In this document: in pieces, positions 18,633-26,319 of the stretch | Layout of the letters: each line of letters opens with the position of its first letter | How positions within the stretch are numbered: position 1 is the first letter of the stretch | Assembly (NCBI GenBank): GCA_938007995.1 | Contig: CALLLW010000023.1 | Span: forward strand, 162,784-226,783 | Length of the DNA: 64,000 bases | Origin: an uncultured Granulosicoccaceae bacterium | Lineage (GTDB): Bacteria; Pseudomonadota; Gammaproteobacteria; Granulosicoccales; Granulosicoccaceae | Direction: 5' to 3' | Translations under genes and position numbers: made by a program | The notes under the pieces: generated by a model | Told to the model about the DNA's origin: nothing | Seen by the model: only the letters and a program-made list of their open reading frames with translations | Database searches by the model: none

Positions 18633-20084
18633 CTATTTGCTGTCCTTGTGCTGCATGGAAAGCAACAGCCTGCCTGCAAATTGCATTAAATCTTCTGCGC
18701 CATGTGCGTAGCGCCCGTCGATGTGTACCAGATAATTGCCGCTGGTCGCCGTGACTATCTCAACCGGATAGGCTGCATCGACCAGGCCATTCGTGATGAA
18801 AGAACTGGCAGTATGCAAGTCTATGTTGTGTAATCCTACATATCGGTTGTCAATTTCTGCACTGTGATGATTCTGCTGCCACTGATCCAGCTCTATCAGC
18901 TCACCGCGAAGGTCGTTGTAGGTGTCAAGCGTACTTTCAAATATAAGAGATGCTGTTTTTTTTGCTGTAGTCGGTGTATCTGTTTGTAGTGCGATTACGG
19001 CAACCGGAATAGGTGTATCGCTGGCATGTTCGTAGAACTCATGCTTTGTGGCTGCGAGTATCTTGGATGTGTAAAAATTAATCACCGGCTGTCTCACAGT
19101 GGGGTCTACCGAAAAAGCTGCAGCAGCGAGTATATTGCGCTTAAGCGTACCTGTGCTGTTTGTATTCCATGGCTTTGCTGCACTTTCGATAGCTTGTGAA
19201 AGCGCATCGTTACGTTCTTCTCTTTCCCGATTTGGAAACGATGCTGGATCGATAATCTGAATTGAATCGCGCGGTGGCTTTTTGAATGCAAGCTTCAGCA
19301 TTGCGTCACCGTTGCTGCGCTTTTGTATCTGATCTATAAAGCGCTCACCTTCTTTGTAAACGAATTCCAGATTTTTGAAGCTGCGACTCTGTACGTATTG
19401 AAGTGCCGGATCATCCGGTGTGCCAGTATCGAACATGTATCGATTGAGTTCTTCAAACGCATAGTCGCAACCATGGACTTTGCAGATACGCCTTGTTTGC
19501 CACTGCGCATGTCCTTCTATCACTGCAGACTTCGCGAACACCTCTTGATAGGAAAGTGCCTTTTGTCTGAAAGCCTTGTACTTTTTGTCGTCTGCTGCGT
19601 GAACCAGTTCGTGAATCAGCAGTGCCTGTAATGCGTATTTCGGTGAAGCGTTTTGATTGCTCAGGTACTTTTCAAGGTTTCGCTCGTGTAGCAAAATCTG
19701 CTTTACCGATGGTGAGTAAATGGCAAGCACTGATTCGGTTTGTAACGTGAGTATGTTGTCAACCAGGTTCTCGGCAAAGCGCTGATTGTCGAGATCGTGT
19801 TCCAGCGCATCCATCAGGCTGGTCTTTGCATGTACTGCTATTCCTTTTGCGTCTGTGATGACCAGATCGATTGATGAAAGATCTGTGTTCATCTCACGGC
19901 TAACAACATCCCGCGCCTCTGCATACCAGGTGTGAACCGGTAATTCCGGTGATGCAGACAGTGTCTTGTTCTCGACAATTGTTTGTGTTGTGATGATTGA
20001 CGGATTGCTCGCGCAAGCGCTGAGCATTGCACACGCTACGATGAGTTGAACGGCCGTTGTCAAATTAAATAGGCGTTGTAACAT
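18633..20084 (-). CDS. Putative zinc-metallopeptidase-like lipoprotein
   Basis: 483 aa, function not recognised with certainty. The N-terminus has a lipoprotein signal ending in the lipobox LSAC (Cys24). A HELVH motif (about 158-162) with a downstream EGHAQW (about 190) forms the HExxH plus Glu pattern of gluzincin-type zinc peptidases, and the helix ALLIHELVHAADD is typical of the active-site helix. The second half has no known motif. It is probably exported and membrane-anchored. It is transcribed alone, converging on selB; a weak hairpin (AGCAAATA...TATTTGCT, 18620-18641) overlaps its stop codon. Peptidase activity is inferred from the motif only. Confidence 0.7.
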   Translation of the reverse strand: MLQRLFNLTTAVQLIVACAMLSACASNPSIITTQTIVENKTLSASPELPVHTWYAEARDVVSREMNTDLSSIDLVITDAKGIAVHAKTSLMDALEHDLDNQRFAENLVDNILTLQTESVLAIYSPSVKQILLHERNLEKYLSNQNASPKYALQALLIHELVHAADDKKYKAFRQKALSYQEVFAKSAVIEGHAQWQTRRICKVHGCDYAFEELNRYMFDTGTPDDPALQYVQSRSFKNLEFVYKEGERFIDQIQKRSNGDAMLKLAFKKPPRDSIQIIDPASFPNREREERNDALSQAIESAAKPWNTNSTGTLKRNILAAAAFSVDPTVRQPVINFYTSKILAATKHEFYEHASDTPIPVAVIALQTDTPTTAKKTASLIFESTLDTYNDLRGELIELDQWQQNHHSAEIDNRYVGLHNIDLHTASSFITNGLVDAAYPVEIVTATSGNYLVHIDGRYAHGAEDLMQFAGRLLLSMQHKDSK

Positions 20085-20434
20085 TGTAAGCGCTGGTCAC
20101 TGGTTGCAGGTTCTGATGCTATTCTCACCAAGCGCGACGTAGTGCTGCCTTGCGAAGAATAACCGGGTCTGATAGTTCTATCGAACCGCAAAAATATTGC
20201 TTGATGCCAGTGATACGGATAGTTGAACCTGGTATTCAGATGTTGTTAATTTGTATGCCGGATTTATAAGATCCGGTTGCTAGTTATATAGTGAAGTATC
20301 ACCAGATTGCTCAACAAATCCGCTGGCACTTTGAGAGATAAGGTGTGCGGGCCAGTGGCTCGTCGTATTGTTGACGACAAACCATTGGCATGGTTTTTTT
20401 ATGTCAAAAAAATTACTCAGCTGGCTAATAGTGA
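20085..20434. other. Intergenic region, 350 bp
   Basis: Upstream region of the minus-strand lipoprotein gene, downstream of the DUF11-like surface protein gene. I see no conserved gene. A 129-codon plus-strand ORF that crosses from here into the surface protein gene is its antisense shadow. No clear promoter or terminator was recognised. Confidence 0.5.
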
Positions 20435-21886
20435 TTACGTTTTTCTGGTGTTGACAGGGAGCAACATCAAAGCTGCTCTGGTCATCACTAGAAAAAGTAA
20501 AGTCAGAAAGTGGATCATGCCGCCACCATTGCTGCTCGACGTACCTGTTGTTGCAGTATTAGGTGTGGTGGTCTGCGGCTCAGTTGTTGGAGTGATGTTA
20601 AGCGGCGATGCAGAGTTGACCACGGTAACCAGCAGTGATTCATTGTCTTCGATTGAGTTCTCAGGCTGTGCTGAGCTTGCAGTGAATATAAGCTGAGAGA
20701 AACTATTGACTGTAACAGCGGTTGCCGAGACCTGTGCAGTGGTACTTGCCCCAGGTGTAAGTTCGACAAGGTTACACAAAATGGCATTGTCGTTAATAGC
20801 ACATTTGTCACTGGCTTCAAACTGAAGTGAGTCGGGCAGTACTATCGCAATAACAGGTGAGGTTGCGGTATTGAATTCATGTTGATTGTTTATTGTAACC
20901 AGATAGGTCAGGCTGTCGCCTACCTCTAGTTCCTGTCTGTCTGCTGTTACTAATAGCTGGAGATCAACGGTGTCGTCGGTTGGTAGTGCGGTAGTCAGCA
21001 CCTCTACAGTGGCGGTGGCTGAGTTATTAGCGGCAGTATCATCCTCCTGGTCTGCGTTTATGACTGCTGACAGTGTTTTCTGTCCGCTACTTGCAGCAGT
21101 AGCGCTAATCGTAAAATCGGTTGACTCACCTGCGGCAAGCTCAGTCAATTCGCATGAAAGAGTTGCAGTGGCAGTTTCAGTGCATACGTCACTGATAACG
21201 TTGGCTATGCCAGTCGGCAGAGTTATCTCTACAAGCGGGTTGGTTGCAACAGCGGTTGAGAGGTTTTCTGCGATAATGGTGTAAGAGATCGCATCATTTG
21301 TCATCACTGATGGTTCTGCTACCGACAAGCCAACAGCGAGATCAATGGTTTCGATCGGGCCTGGTGTTGTCGCTTGTTCATCAGCGCTGCTAACAAGGGT
21401 TAGTCTGGTCCATCGACCTCGTGCGTAAGCGTAGGCCTCGCCTTCCGGAATGAGCCCGTTAGAAACAGCAATCGATTCGACACCAATGAGGCTGCCTTGC
21501 GTGATGCTGACGTTTTCAAACGTATGCTGTTGTTCGCCGTAGTCCTCTGATACGGGTTCATTGTCTGCACTGCCAACAACCTCGCCATTTAACAAAAACC
21601 GAAACTCACCATCTCCGTCAATCTCGCCAAGTGCGGTGATTGTGACATCGTAGACACCGCTGGCTTCTTCAAACTCCACAGTAGCGCGCGCAAAACGGTC
21701 TCTGTATGACTCAATTGCGGCATTGATCGCTAGCGCGTTGACCCCGTTGTGTCGGTAGTATGGAACCTCACCAGCGTTGATATCTGTAAAATCGGTGGTG
21801 GCCTGAAAGGTAAAGGTATCCGCCCACAACGATGACATCAATGTGAAAGCGGTGGCAACAGTGAGCAGCTTCACACGAAGTTTCAT
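20435..21886 (-). CDS. Secreted protein with two DUF11/CARDB-like repeats and GlyGly-CTERM-like tail
   Basis: 483 aa. Signal peptide (MKLRVKLLTVATAFTLMSSLWA), then a domain of about 150 residues of unknown type that looks like a beta-sandwich ligand- or carbohydrate-binding module, then two Ig-like repeats of the DUF11 kind (VDLQLLVTADRQELEVGDSLTYLVTINNQ and its partner IDLAVGLSVAEPSVMTNDAISYTI), each with a cysteine pair. The C-terminus is a Thr-rich linker, SSNGGG, a hydrophobic helix and basic residues, resembling a GlyGly-CTERM sorting signal, though with a longer tail than usual. It is probably a surface or secreted adhesin-like protein. The ligand is unknown. Confidence 0.7.
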   Translation of the reverse strand: MKLRVKLLTVATAFTLMSSLWADTFTFQATTDFTDINAGEVPYYRHNGVNALAINAAIESYRDRFARATVEFEEASGVYDVTITALGEIDGDGEFRFLLNGEVVGSADNEPVSEDYGEQQHTFENVSITQGSLIGVESIAVSNGLIPEGEAYAYARGRWTRLTLVSSADEQATTPGPIETIDLAVGLSVAEPSVMTNDAISYTIIAENLSTAVATNPLVEITLPTGIANVISDVCTETATATLSCELTELAAGESTDFTISATAASSGQKTLSAVINADQEDDTAANNSATATVEVLTTALPTDDTVDLQLLVTADRQELEVGDSLTYLVTINNQHEFNTATSPVIAIVLPDSLQFEASDKCAINDNAILCNLVELTPGASTTAQVSATAVTVNSFSQLIFTASSAQPENSIEDNESLLVTVVNSASPLNITPTTEPQTTTPNTATTGTSSSNGGGMIHFLTLLFLVMTRAALMLLPVNTRKT

Positions 21887-22079
21887 AATTTCCTCGACGC
21901 TAGAATGACAGACTATATCCAGTAGACGTCAAAAACGCGGTAAACTTGATTCAGGCAGAGTGTGCGTTACGGCATTTCTTTCGGCGCAGGCCGTAAAGTT
22001 GATCTCCAATAACCGGATTCAATCCTTGTGAGCGTGGCTTGTGCGCTTGGAATTTACTACTGTTTATCAGTGAAAAAAT

Positions 22080-23456
22080 ATGACCAAACAACGCGATGTG
22101 TCTCTTGCTCTCGGTGTATTAAAGCAGCGTTTCGGTGAGCGTTTTCTGGTCGGAGAGTCGGTTCGAGAGCAGCATGGTCACACAACGACCTACCTTGAAA
22201 ATCAACCACCTGATGCTGTGGTGATTGCTAATTCAGCTGAAGAGATAAAACAGATAGTGGCGGTGTGCGCCGAATACCGCTGTCCGGTGATTGCGTTCGG
22301 CGCCGGATCCTCCCTGGAGGGGCAGTTGAATGCGCCGGCGGGCGGGGTATGTATAGATACCTCTGCACTTAATCAGATCATCAGCGTCAATGCAGACGAT
22401 CTGACCGTGACTGTGCAGCCGGGAGTCACCCGAGTGGCACTGAGTGAGCATCTGCGTGATACAGGGCTTTTTTTTCCAATAGATCCTGGAGCGGATGCAA
22501 GTATCGGCGGCATGGCATCAACTCGCGCGTCAGGTACCAACGCTGTGCGTTACGGCACAATGAAAGACAATGTGCTTAGTTTGAAAGCAGTCATGGCTGA
22601 TGGCAGAGAGATAACCACCGCGAGCAAAGCCAAAAAAACCTCTGCCGGCTACGATCTGACACGTCTGCTGATCGGTTCTGAGGGCACGCTCGGAGTCATC
22701 ACCGAGCTGACATTAAAGCTGCACGGGCTGCCTGAATCTATCGTTGGTGGGGTATGCAATTTCCCCGATATAGATTCGGTTTGTCGTGCCACTATTCAAA
22801 CGATTCAGTACGGGTTGCCGATAGCTCGAATAGAGATGCTAGATGCAGTTCAGGTGAAAGCTTGTAATGCCTACTCAAAACTCACACTGGCAGAGAAGCC
22901 CACTTTATTTGTGGAGTTTCATGGCAGTGAAGCATCAACTAAAGAGCAGTCCGAGACATTCGCAGAGATCATCGCGGACTTCGGCGGGTCTGATTTTCAA
23001 TGGACAGCCAACACTGAAGAGCGCACCAGGCTTTGGCAGGCACGACACGACGCCTACTGGGCAGCAAGGGCGCTGCGACCCGGTACCGATGCAATTGTCA
23101 CAGACGCCTGCGTGCCTATCTCGCGCCTTGCAGACTGTGTTGATGCAACCATTGCCGACATCAAAAGCCACAACTTGCTGGCACCGATTGTGGGTCACGT
23201 GGGCGATGGCAACTTCCACACCGCTGTGATCGTTGATTTGAATTCCCCGACCGAAGTCGAAAACGCCAAAAAATTTGCCGAGCGACTGAGTCAGCGAGCT
23301 ATCGAGATGGGTGGAACCTGCACGGGTGAACACGGCATTGGTCAGGGCAAGAAGGATTATCTGCACCAGGAGCTTGGTAGCACAGTCGACTTTATGCGAC
23401 TGATAAAACATTCTCTGGACCCGAAAAACATCATGAATCCTGAAAAAATATTTTAA
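22080..23456 (+). CDS. FAD-binding oxidoreductase, D-lactate dehydrogenase/GlcD-like
   Basis: 458 aa, matching the length of D-lactate dehydrogenase (cytochrome) and glycolate oxidase GlcD subunits. The FAD_binding_4 (PCMH) domain has PVIAFGAGSSLEGQ and VTVQPGV, then GADASIGGMASTRASGTNAVRYGT and LLIGSEGTLGVITE. The FAD-oxidase C domain ends in GHVGDGNFH and GTCTGEHGIGQGK, whose histidines are characteristic of the D-2-hydroxyacid dehydrogenases. It most likely oxidises D-lactate to pyruvate, passing electrons to the respiratory chain. No GlcE/GlcF partners are nearby, which favours a single-subunit D-lactate dehydrogenase. It is divergent from the surface protein gene across 193 bp. Confidence 0.88.
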   Translation: MTKQRDVSLALGVLKQRFGERFLVGESVREQHGHTTTYLENQPPDAVVIANSAEEIKQIVAVCAEYRCPVIAFGAGSSLEGQLNAPAGGVCIDTSALNQIISVNADDLTVTVQPGVTRVALSEHLRDTGLFFPIDPGADASIGGMASTRASGTNAVRYGTMKDNVLSLKAVMADGREITTASKAKKTSAGYDLTRLLIGSEGTLGVITELTLKLHGLPESIVGGVCNFPDIDSVCRATIQTIQYGLPIARIEMLDAVQVKACNAYSKLTLAEKPTLFVEFHGSEASTKEQSETFAEIIADFGGSDFQWTANTEERTRLWQARHDAYWAARALRPGTDAIVTDACVPISRLADCVDATIADIKSHNLLAPIVGHVGDGNFHTAVIVDLNSPTEVENAKKFAERLSQRAIEMGGTCTGEHGIGQGKKDYLHQELGSTVDFMRLIKHSLDPKNIMNPEKIF

Positions 23457-23832
23457 CAGCGCGAAAAAACTATTGCGCTCGTTCCGAGAGTGTTCAATTC
23501 TTCCCTCAAGTGCTCATCTGCCCTCATAGACGGCGCGCTGTTTCGGTCGAGTTTGCCTTCGCGGGTCTTCAATCATGACCTTTTTCAACATTCTGCTAGT
23601 TCATAGGTCTTCAGCAGCCGCACGGCGCTGCCCTGTGCGCTCGCCAGCAGCAGATCGTTAGCAGCGAACATTTCCTAAAGTGTGATGCTGATTCATCATC
23701 TGCCCCTGTAAACACTCATCTGGACCACGCTGAAATCTGAGCGTGTCGCTATCAAGCGAGGTGTGATTTCGGCATGCTCCGGAGTACCTATCTAATAAAC
23801 CGTTACTACACCGTATCCACGAGGAAAAGCTG
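23457..23832. other. Intergenic region, 376 bp
   Basis: No conserved gene, RNA or terminator was recognised. The last bases before 23833 include the sequence GAGGAAAAGC, a good ribosome binding site for the aminotransferase gene. Confidence 0.5.
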
Positions 23833-25215
23833 ATGAGCCTGGACAGCCCGCAAATCGATCTCGAAGAAGTCGTCGACAACGACCAGGCTCACGTCTGGCA
23901 TCACCTGACGCAGCATAAACCGTTTGAAACCGCCAAGCCGCCGGTAATGATTAGTGGTTCCGGAATCCATGTAAAGAATGCTGAGGGCAAAGAATTTATT
24001 GATGCGGTCTCCGGTGGCGTTTGGACAGTCAACGTTGGCTATGGGCGCGAACGCGTCGCCAATGCAGTCAGAGATCAACTGGTACAAATGTGCTACTTCG
24101 CAGGATCTGCCGGTAATGTGCCTGCTGCAATGTGTGCTGCAAAACTTATTGAAAAGATGCCGGGTATGAGCCGCGTCTATTACTGCAACTCAGGTTCCGA
24201 GGCCAACGAAAAGGTCTACAAAATGGTGCGCCAGCTGGCAGCCATTGAGAACAACGGCGTCAAGCACAAAATCATTTATCGGGATCGTGACTATCACGGC
24301 ACTACCATAGGTGCATTAAGCTCATGTGGTCAGTCACAAAGAAAAGATCAATATGGTCCGTTTGCACCGGGCTTTGTGATGATGCCGGACTGTCTTGAGT
24401 ACCGTAGTGCTTATGGAGATGTTGATGATTACGGCGAGCGTGCAGCTCGCGAACTTGAGAAAGTTATTCTTGCAGAAGGTGCTGAAACTGTTGGTGCGGT
24501 CGTACTGGAGCCGGTCACTGCAGGTGGTGGTGTTATCCCGCCTCCGGCAGGCTACTGGGAAACCATTCAGGAGATCTGTAAAAAGTACAACGTCTTGCTG
24601 CATATTGATGAGGTCGTTTGCGGCCTGGGCAGAACAGGCAAGTGGTTTGGTTATCAGCACTATGGTGTCAAACCTGATTTTGTCACTATGGCTAAAGGTC
24701 TCGCCAGCGGCTATGCAGCAATCGCCTGCACTGTTACCACCGAGGAAGTTTTTGATCGCTTCAAAGCCAACGCAGATGATCCGATGAGCTACTTCCGCGA
24801 CATCAGTACTTTCGGCGGTTGTGCGTCAGGGCCGGCAGCCGCGCTTGAAAACATCAGAATTATCGAAGATGAAAACCTGGTAGAGAATGCTGCCGAAATG
24901 GGTGAATACCTGATGGGGCGTTTGCACGAGCTGAAAGACAGGCACGAAATTATTGGCGACGTGCGCGGGGTAGGGCTGTTTGTTGGCGTAGAGCTGGTCG
25001 AAGATCGTGTTACCAAGGTGCCGGTCCACGAATCAGTTCCTGCTGCCATCGCTGCCGATTGTATGGCAAACGGGGTAATTATCGGGCGTACCAATCGGAG
25101 CTTTGAAACGTTCAACAATACACTGTGCCTGAGCCCGGCGCTGATTTGTACCAGAGAGCATCTCGACACTATCGTTGATGCGATTGATGCAGCCATAACG
25201 CGAGTGACTGCATAA
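23833..25215 (+). CDS. tpa: Taurine-pyruvate aminotransferase (class III)
   Basis: 460 aa class III PLP aminotransferase. The stretches VWHHLTQHKPFE, FIDAVSGGVWTVNVGYGRE, CYFAGSAGN, MPGMSRVYYCNSGSEANEK and RDRDYHGTTIGALS closely follow Tpa sequences as I remember them. Elsewhere, EVVCGLGRTG contains the conserved Asp-neighbour region and TMAKGLASGY the PLP lysine. Tpa moves the amino group of taurine to pyruvate, giving sulfoacetaldehyde and alanine. The usual partners xsc, pta and tau transporters are not adjacent. Related omega-transaminases acting on other amines or amino acids are the alternative. Start ATG 23833 is preceded by GAGGAAAAGC. Confidence 0.82.
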   Translation: MSLDSPQIDLEEVVDNDQAHVWHHLTQHKPFETAKPPVMISGSGIHVKNAEGKEFIDAVSGGVWTVNVGYGRERVANAVRDQLVQMCYFAGSAGNVPAAMCAAKLIEKMPGMSRVYYCNSGSEANEKVYKMVRQLAAIENNGVKHKIIYRDRDYHGTTIGALSSCGQSQRKDQYGPFAPGFVMMPDCLEYRSAYGDVDDYGERAARELEKVILAEGAETVGAVVLEPVTAGGGVIPPPAGYWETIQEICKKYNVLLHIDEVVCGLGRTGKWFGYQHYGVKPDFVTMAKGLASGYAAIACTVTTEEVFDRFKANADDPMSYFRDISTFGGCASGPAAALENIRIIEDENLVENAAEMGEYLMGRLHELKDRHEIIGDVRGVGLFVGVELVEDRVTKVPVHESVPAAIAADCMANGVIIGRTNRSFETFNNTLCLSPALICTREHLDTIVDAIDAAITRVTA

Positions 25216-25370
25216 GTTCATCTGGTAACTTTAGCTCGCAAAAAAGTTGTGTCTCGGTTAAAAAGTATCCGGGTAAAATAAAAAGGCGCGTTGGAACTGA
25301 CTAAACGAAGCATCATTGTAATTGTCAGAAAAACTGCGTAGCTTTTAGTCACTTTTCAGTGCTATGCGTT

Positions 25371-25394
25371 ACAGCCTCCGGTAATAGAGGCTGT
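25371..25394. terminator. Hairpin between convergent tpa and DUF3127 genes
   Basis: ACAGCCTC, 8-base loop, GAGGCTGT: a perfect 8-bp stem between two convergent genes. No clear T-run on either strand, so a terminator role is suggested by position only. Confidence 0.4.
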
Positions 25395-25431
25395 ACAACT
25401 CTTGTCTTTACAAAACGTTCTGAGGTATCTC

Positions 25432-25797
25432 CTAGAACGGGATGTCGTCTGAAAAGTCTGCTGGAGCTTTGTTGTTGAGTTCCGGGTAGTCATTGTCAGA
25501 GACATCGCCGGCTGGTGCTGCCTGTGATGCACCGGCGTTTTCGATGCGCCAGGCGTTCAGGTTGGTAAAGTAACGTTCGTTCCACTCTCTGCCGCGCAGA
25601 TCAAAGTGCACAGTGATATTCGCTCCTTCAGCGTAATCGTCAATCAGCTCACACTTATCTTGTGTGAGCTGAAACTTGATCATCTGTGGATAGTTGCCTT
25701 CGGCAATTTCAATCACGAATTCCCGCGCGCGAAATTTTTCTGATTTTTGCTCGGTATCGAAAATTTTGTGTAACTTACCGTCTACTTGAAAAGCCAT
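25432..25797 (-). CDS. DUF3127 protein, OB-fold SSB-like, with SSB-type C-terminal tip
   Basis: 121 aa. The N-terminal 85 residues fit DUF3127 (PF11325), a small OB-fold family related to single-strand DNA-binding proteins: REFVIEIAEGNYPQMIKF, then DDYAEGANITVHFDLRGREWNERYFTNLNAWRIE. A flexible Ala/Pro-rich linker leads to the end DFSDDIPF, which closely copies the conserved SSB tip DFDDDIPF that recruits repair and replication partners. The gene may therefore encode an accessory single-strand DNA-binding protein. It stands alone on the minus strand, downstream of mce, and converges on tpa. Confidence 0.85.
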   Translation of the reverse strand: MAFQVDGKLHKIFDTEQKSEKFRAREFVIEIAEGNYPQMIKFQLTQDKCELIDDYAEGANITVHFDLRGREWNERYFTNLNAWRIENAGASQAAPAGDVSDNDYPELNNKAPADFSDDIPF

Positions 25798-25914
25798 GTA
25801 GTGTTGTGCCTGATGTCATGGAAGCGGTCGATAATGTTAACGCAAAAATTTCCCGAGTATTAAAGATTCTGGAAGTTTCCGGAAAAATTTTGCAGCTGAA
25901 CCGGCAGCAATTAA

Positions 25915-26319
25915 TCAGACCTGTTCAAGCTCGATCAGCGTGCCGCAAAAATCTTTCGGGTGCAGAAAAATCACAGGTTTACCGTGAGCACCGGTTTTTG
26001 GTTTGCCATCCCCCAGAACAGTAGCGCCTTGCTCGGTTAACTGTACTATTGCCTGCTTCATATCATCGACTTCATAGCAAATGTGATGGATGCCGCCGGC
26101 GGGATTTTTGTCAACAAAACGTTGGATTGGTGAGTTCTCACCGAGCGCTTGCAACAGTTCGATTTTGGTATTGGGCAGCTCGATAAACACAGTGGTGACA
26201 CCGTGTTCGGGTAAGTCTTCTGCGCGGGTGACTGTAGCCCCCAGTGTATCCCGGTAAACTGCGGCTGCGGCATTTATGTCACTGACGGCAATCGCCACGT
26301 GATTGAGTTTTCCAATCAT
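25915..26319 (-). CDS. mce: Methylmalonyl-CoA epimerase
   Basis: 134 aa vicinal-oxygen-chelate (glyoxalase-like) enzyme. The opening KLNHVAIAVSDINAAAAVYRDTLGA and the later IHHICYEVDDMKQAI and HPKDFCGTLIELEQV carry the His and Glu metal ligands of the family. It interconverts (S)- and (R)-methylmalonyl-CoA, the step after propionyl-CoA carboxylase. Its start codon overlaps the stop codon of pccA (ATGA), so translation is coupled. Methylmalonyl-CoA mutase is not in the window. Confidence 0.92.
   Translation of the reverse strand: MIGKLNHVAIAVSDINAAAAVYRDTLGATVTRAEDLPEHGVTTVFIELPNTKIELLQALGENSPIQRFVDKNPAGGIHHICYEVDDMKQAIVQLTEQGATVLGDGKPKTGAHGKPVIFLHPKDFCGTLIELEQV

Noticed and set aside
20307..20696. 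129-codon plus-strand ORF
   Set aside because: Antisense to the 3' end of the DUF11-like surface gene, which has a signal peptide and domains; no support for the ORF.
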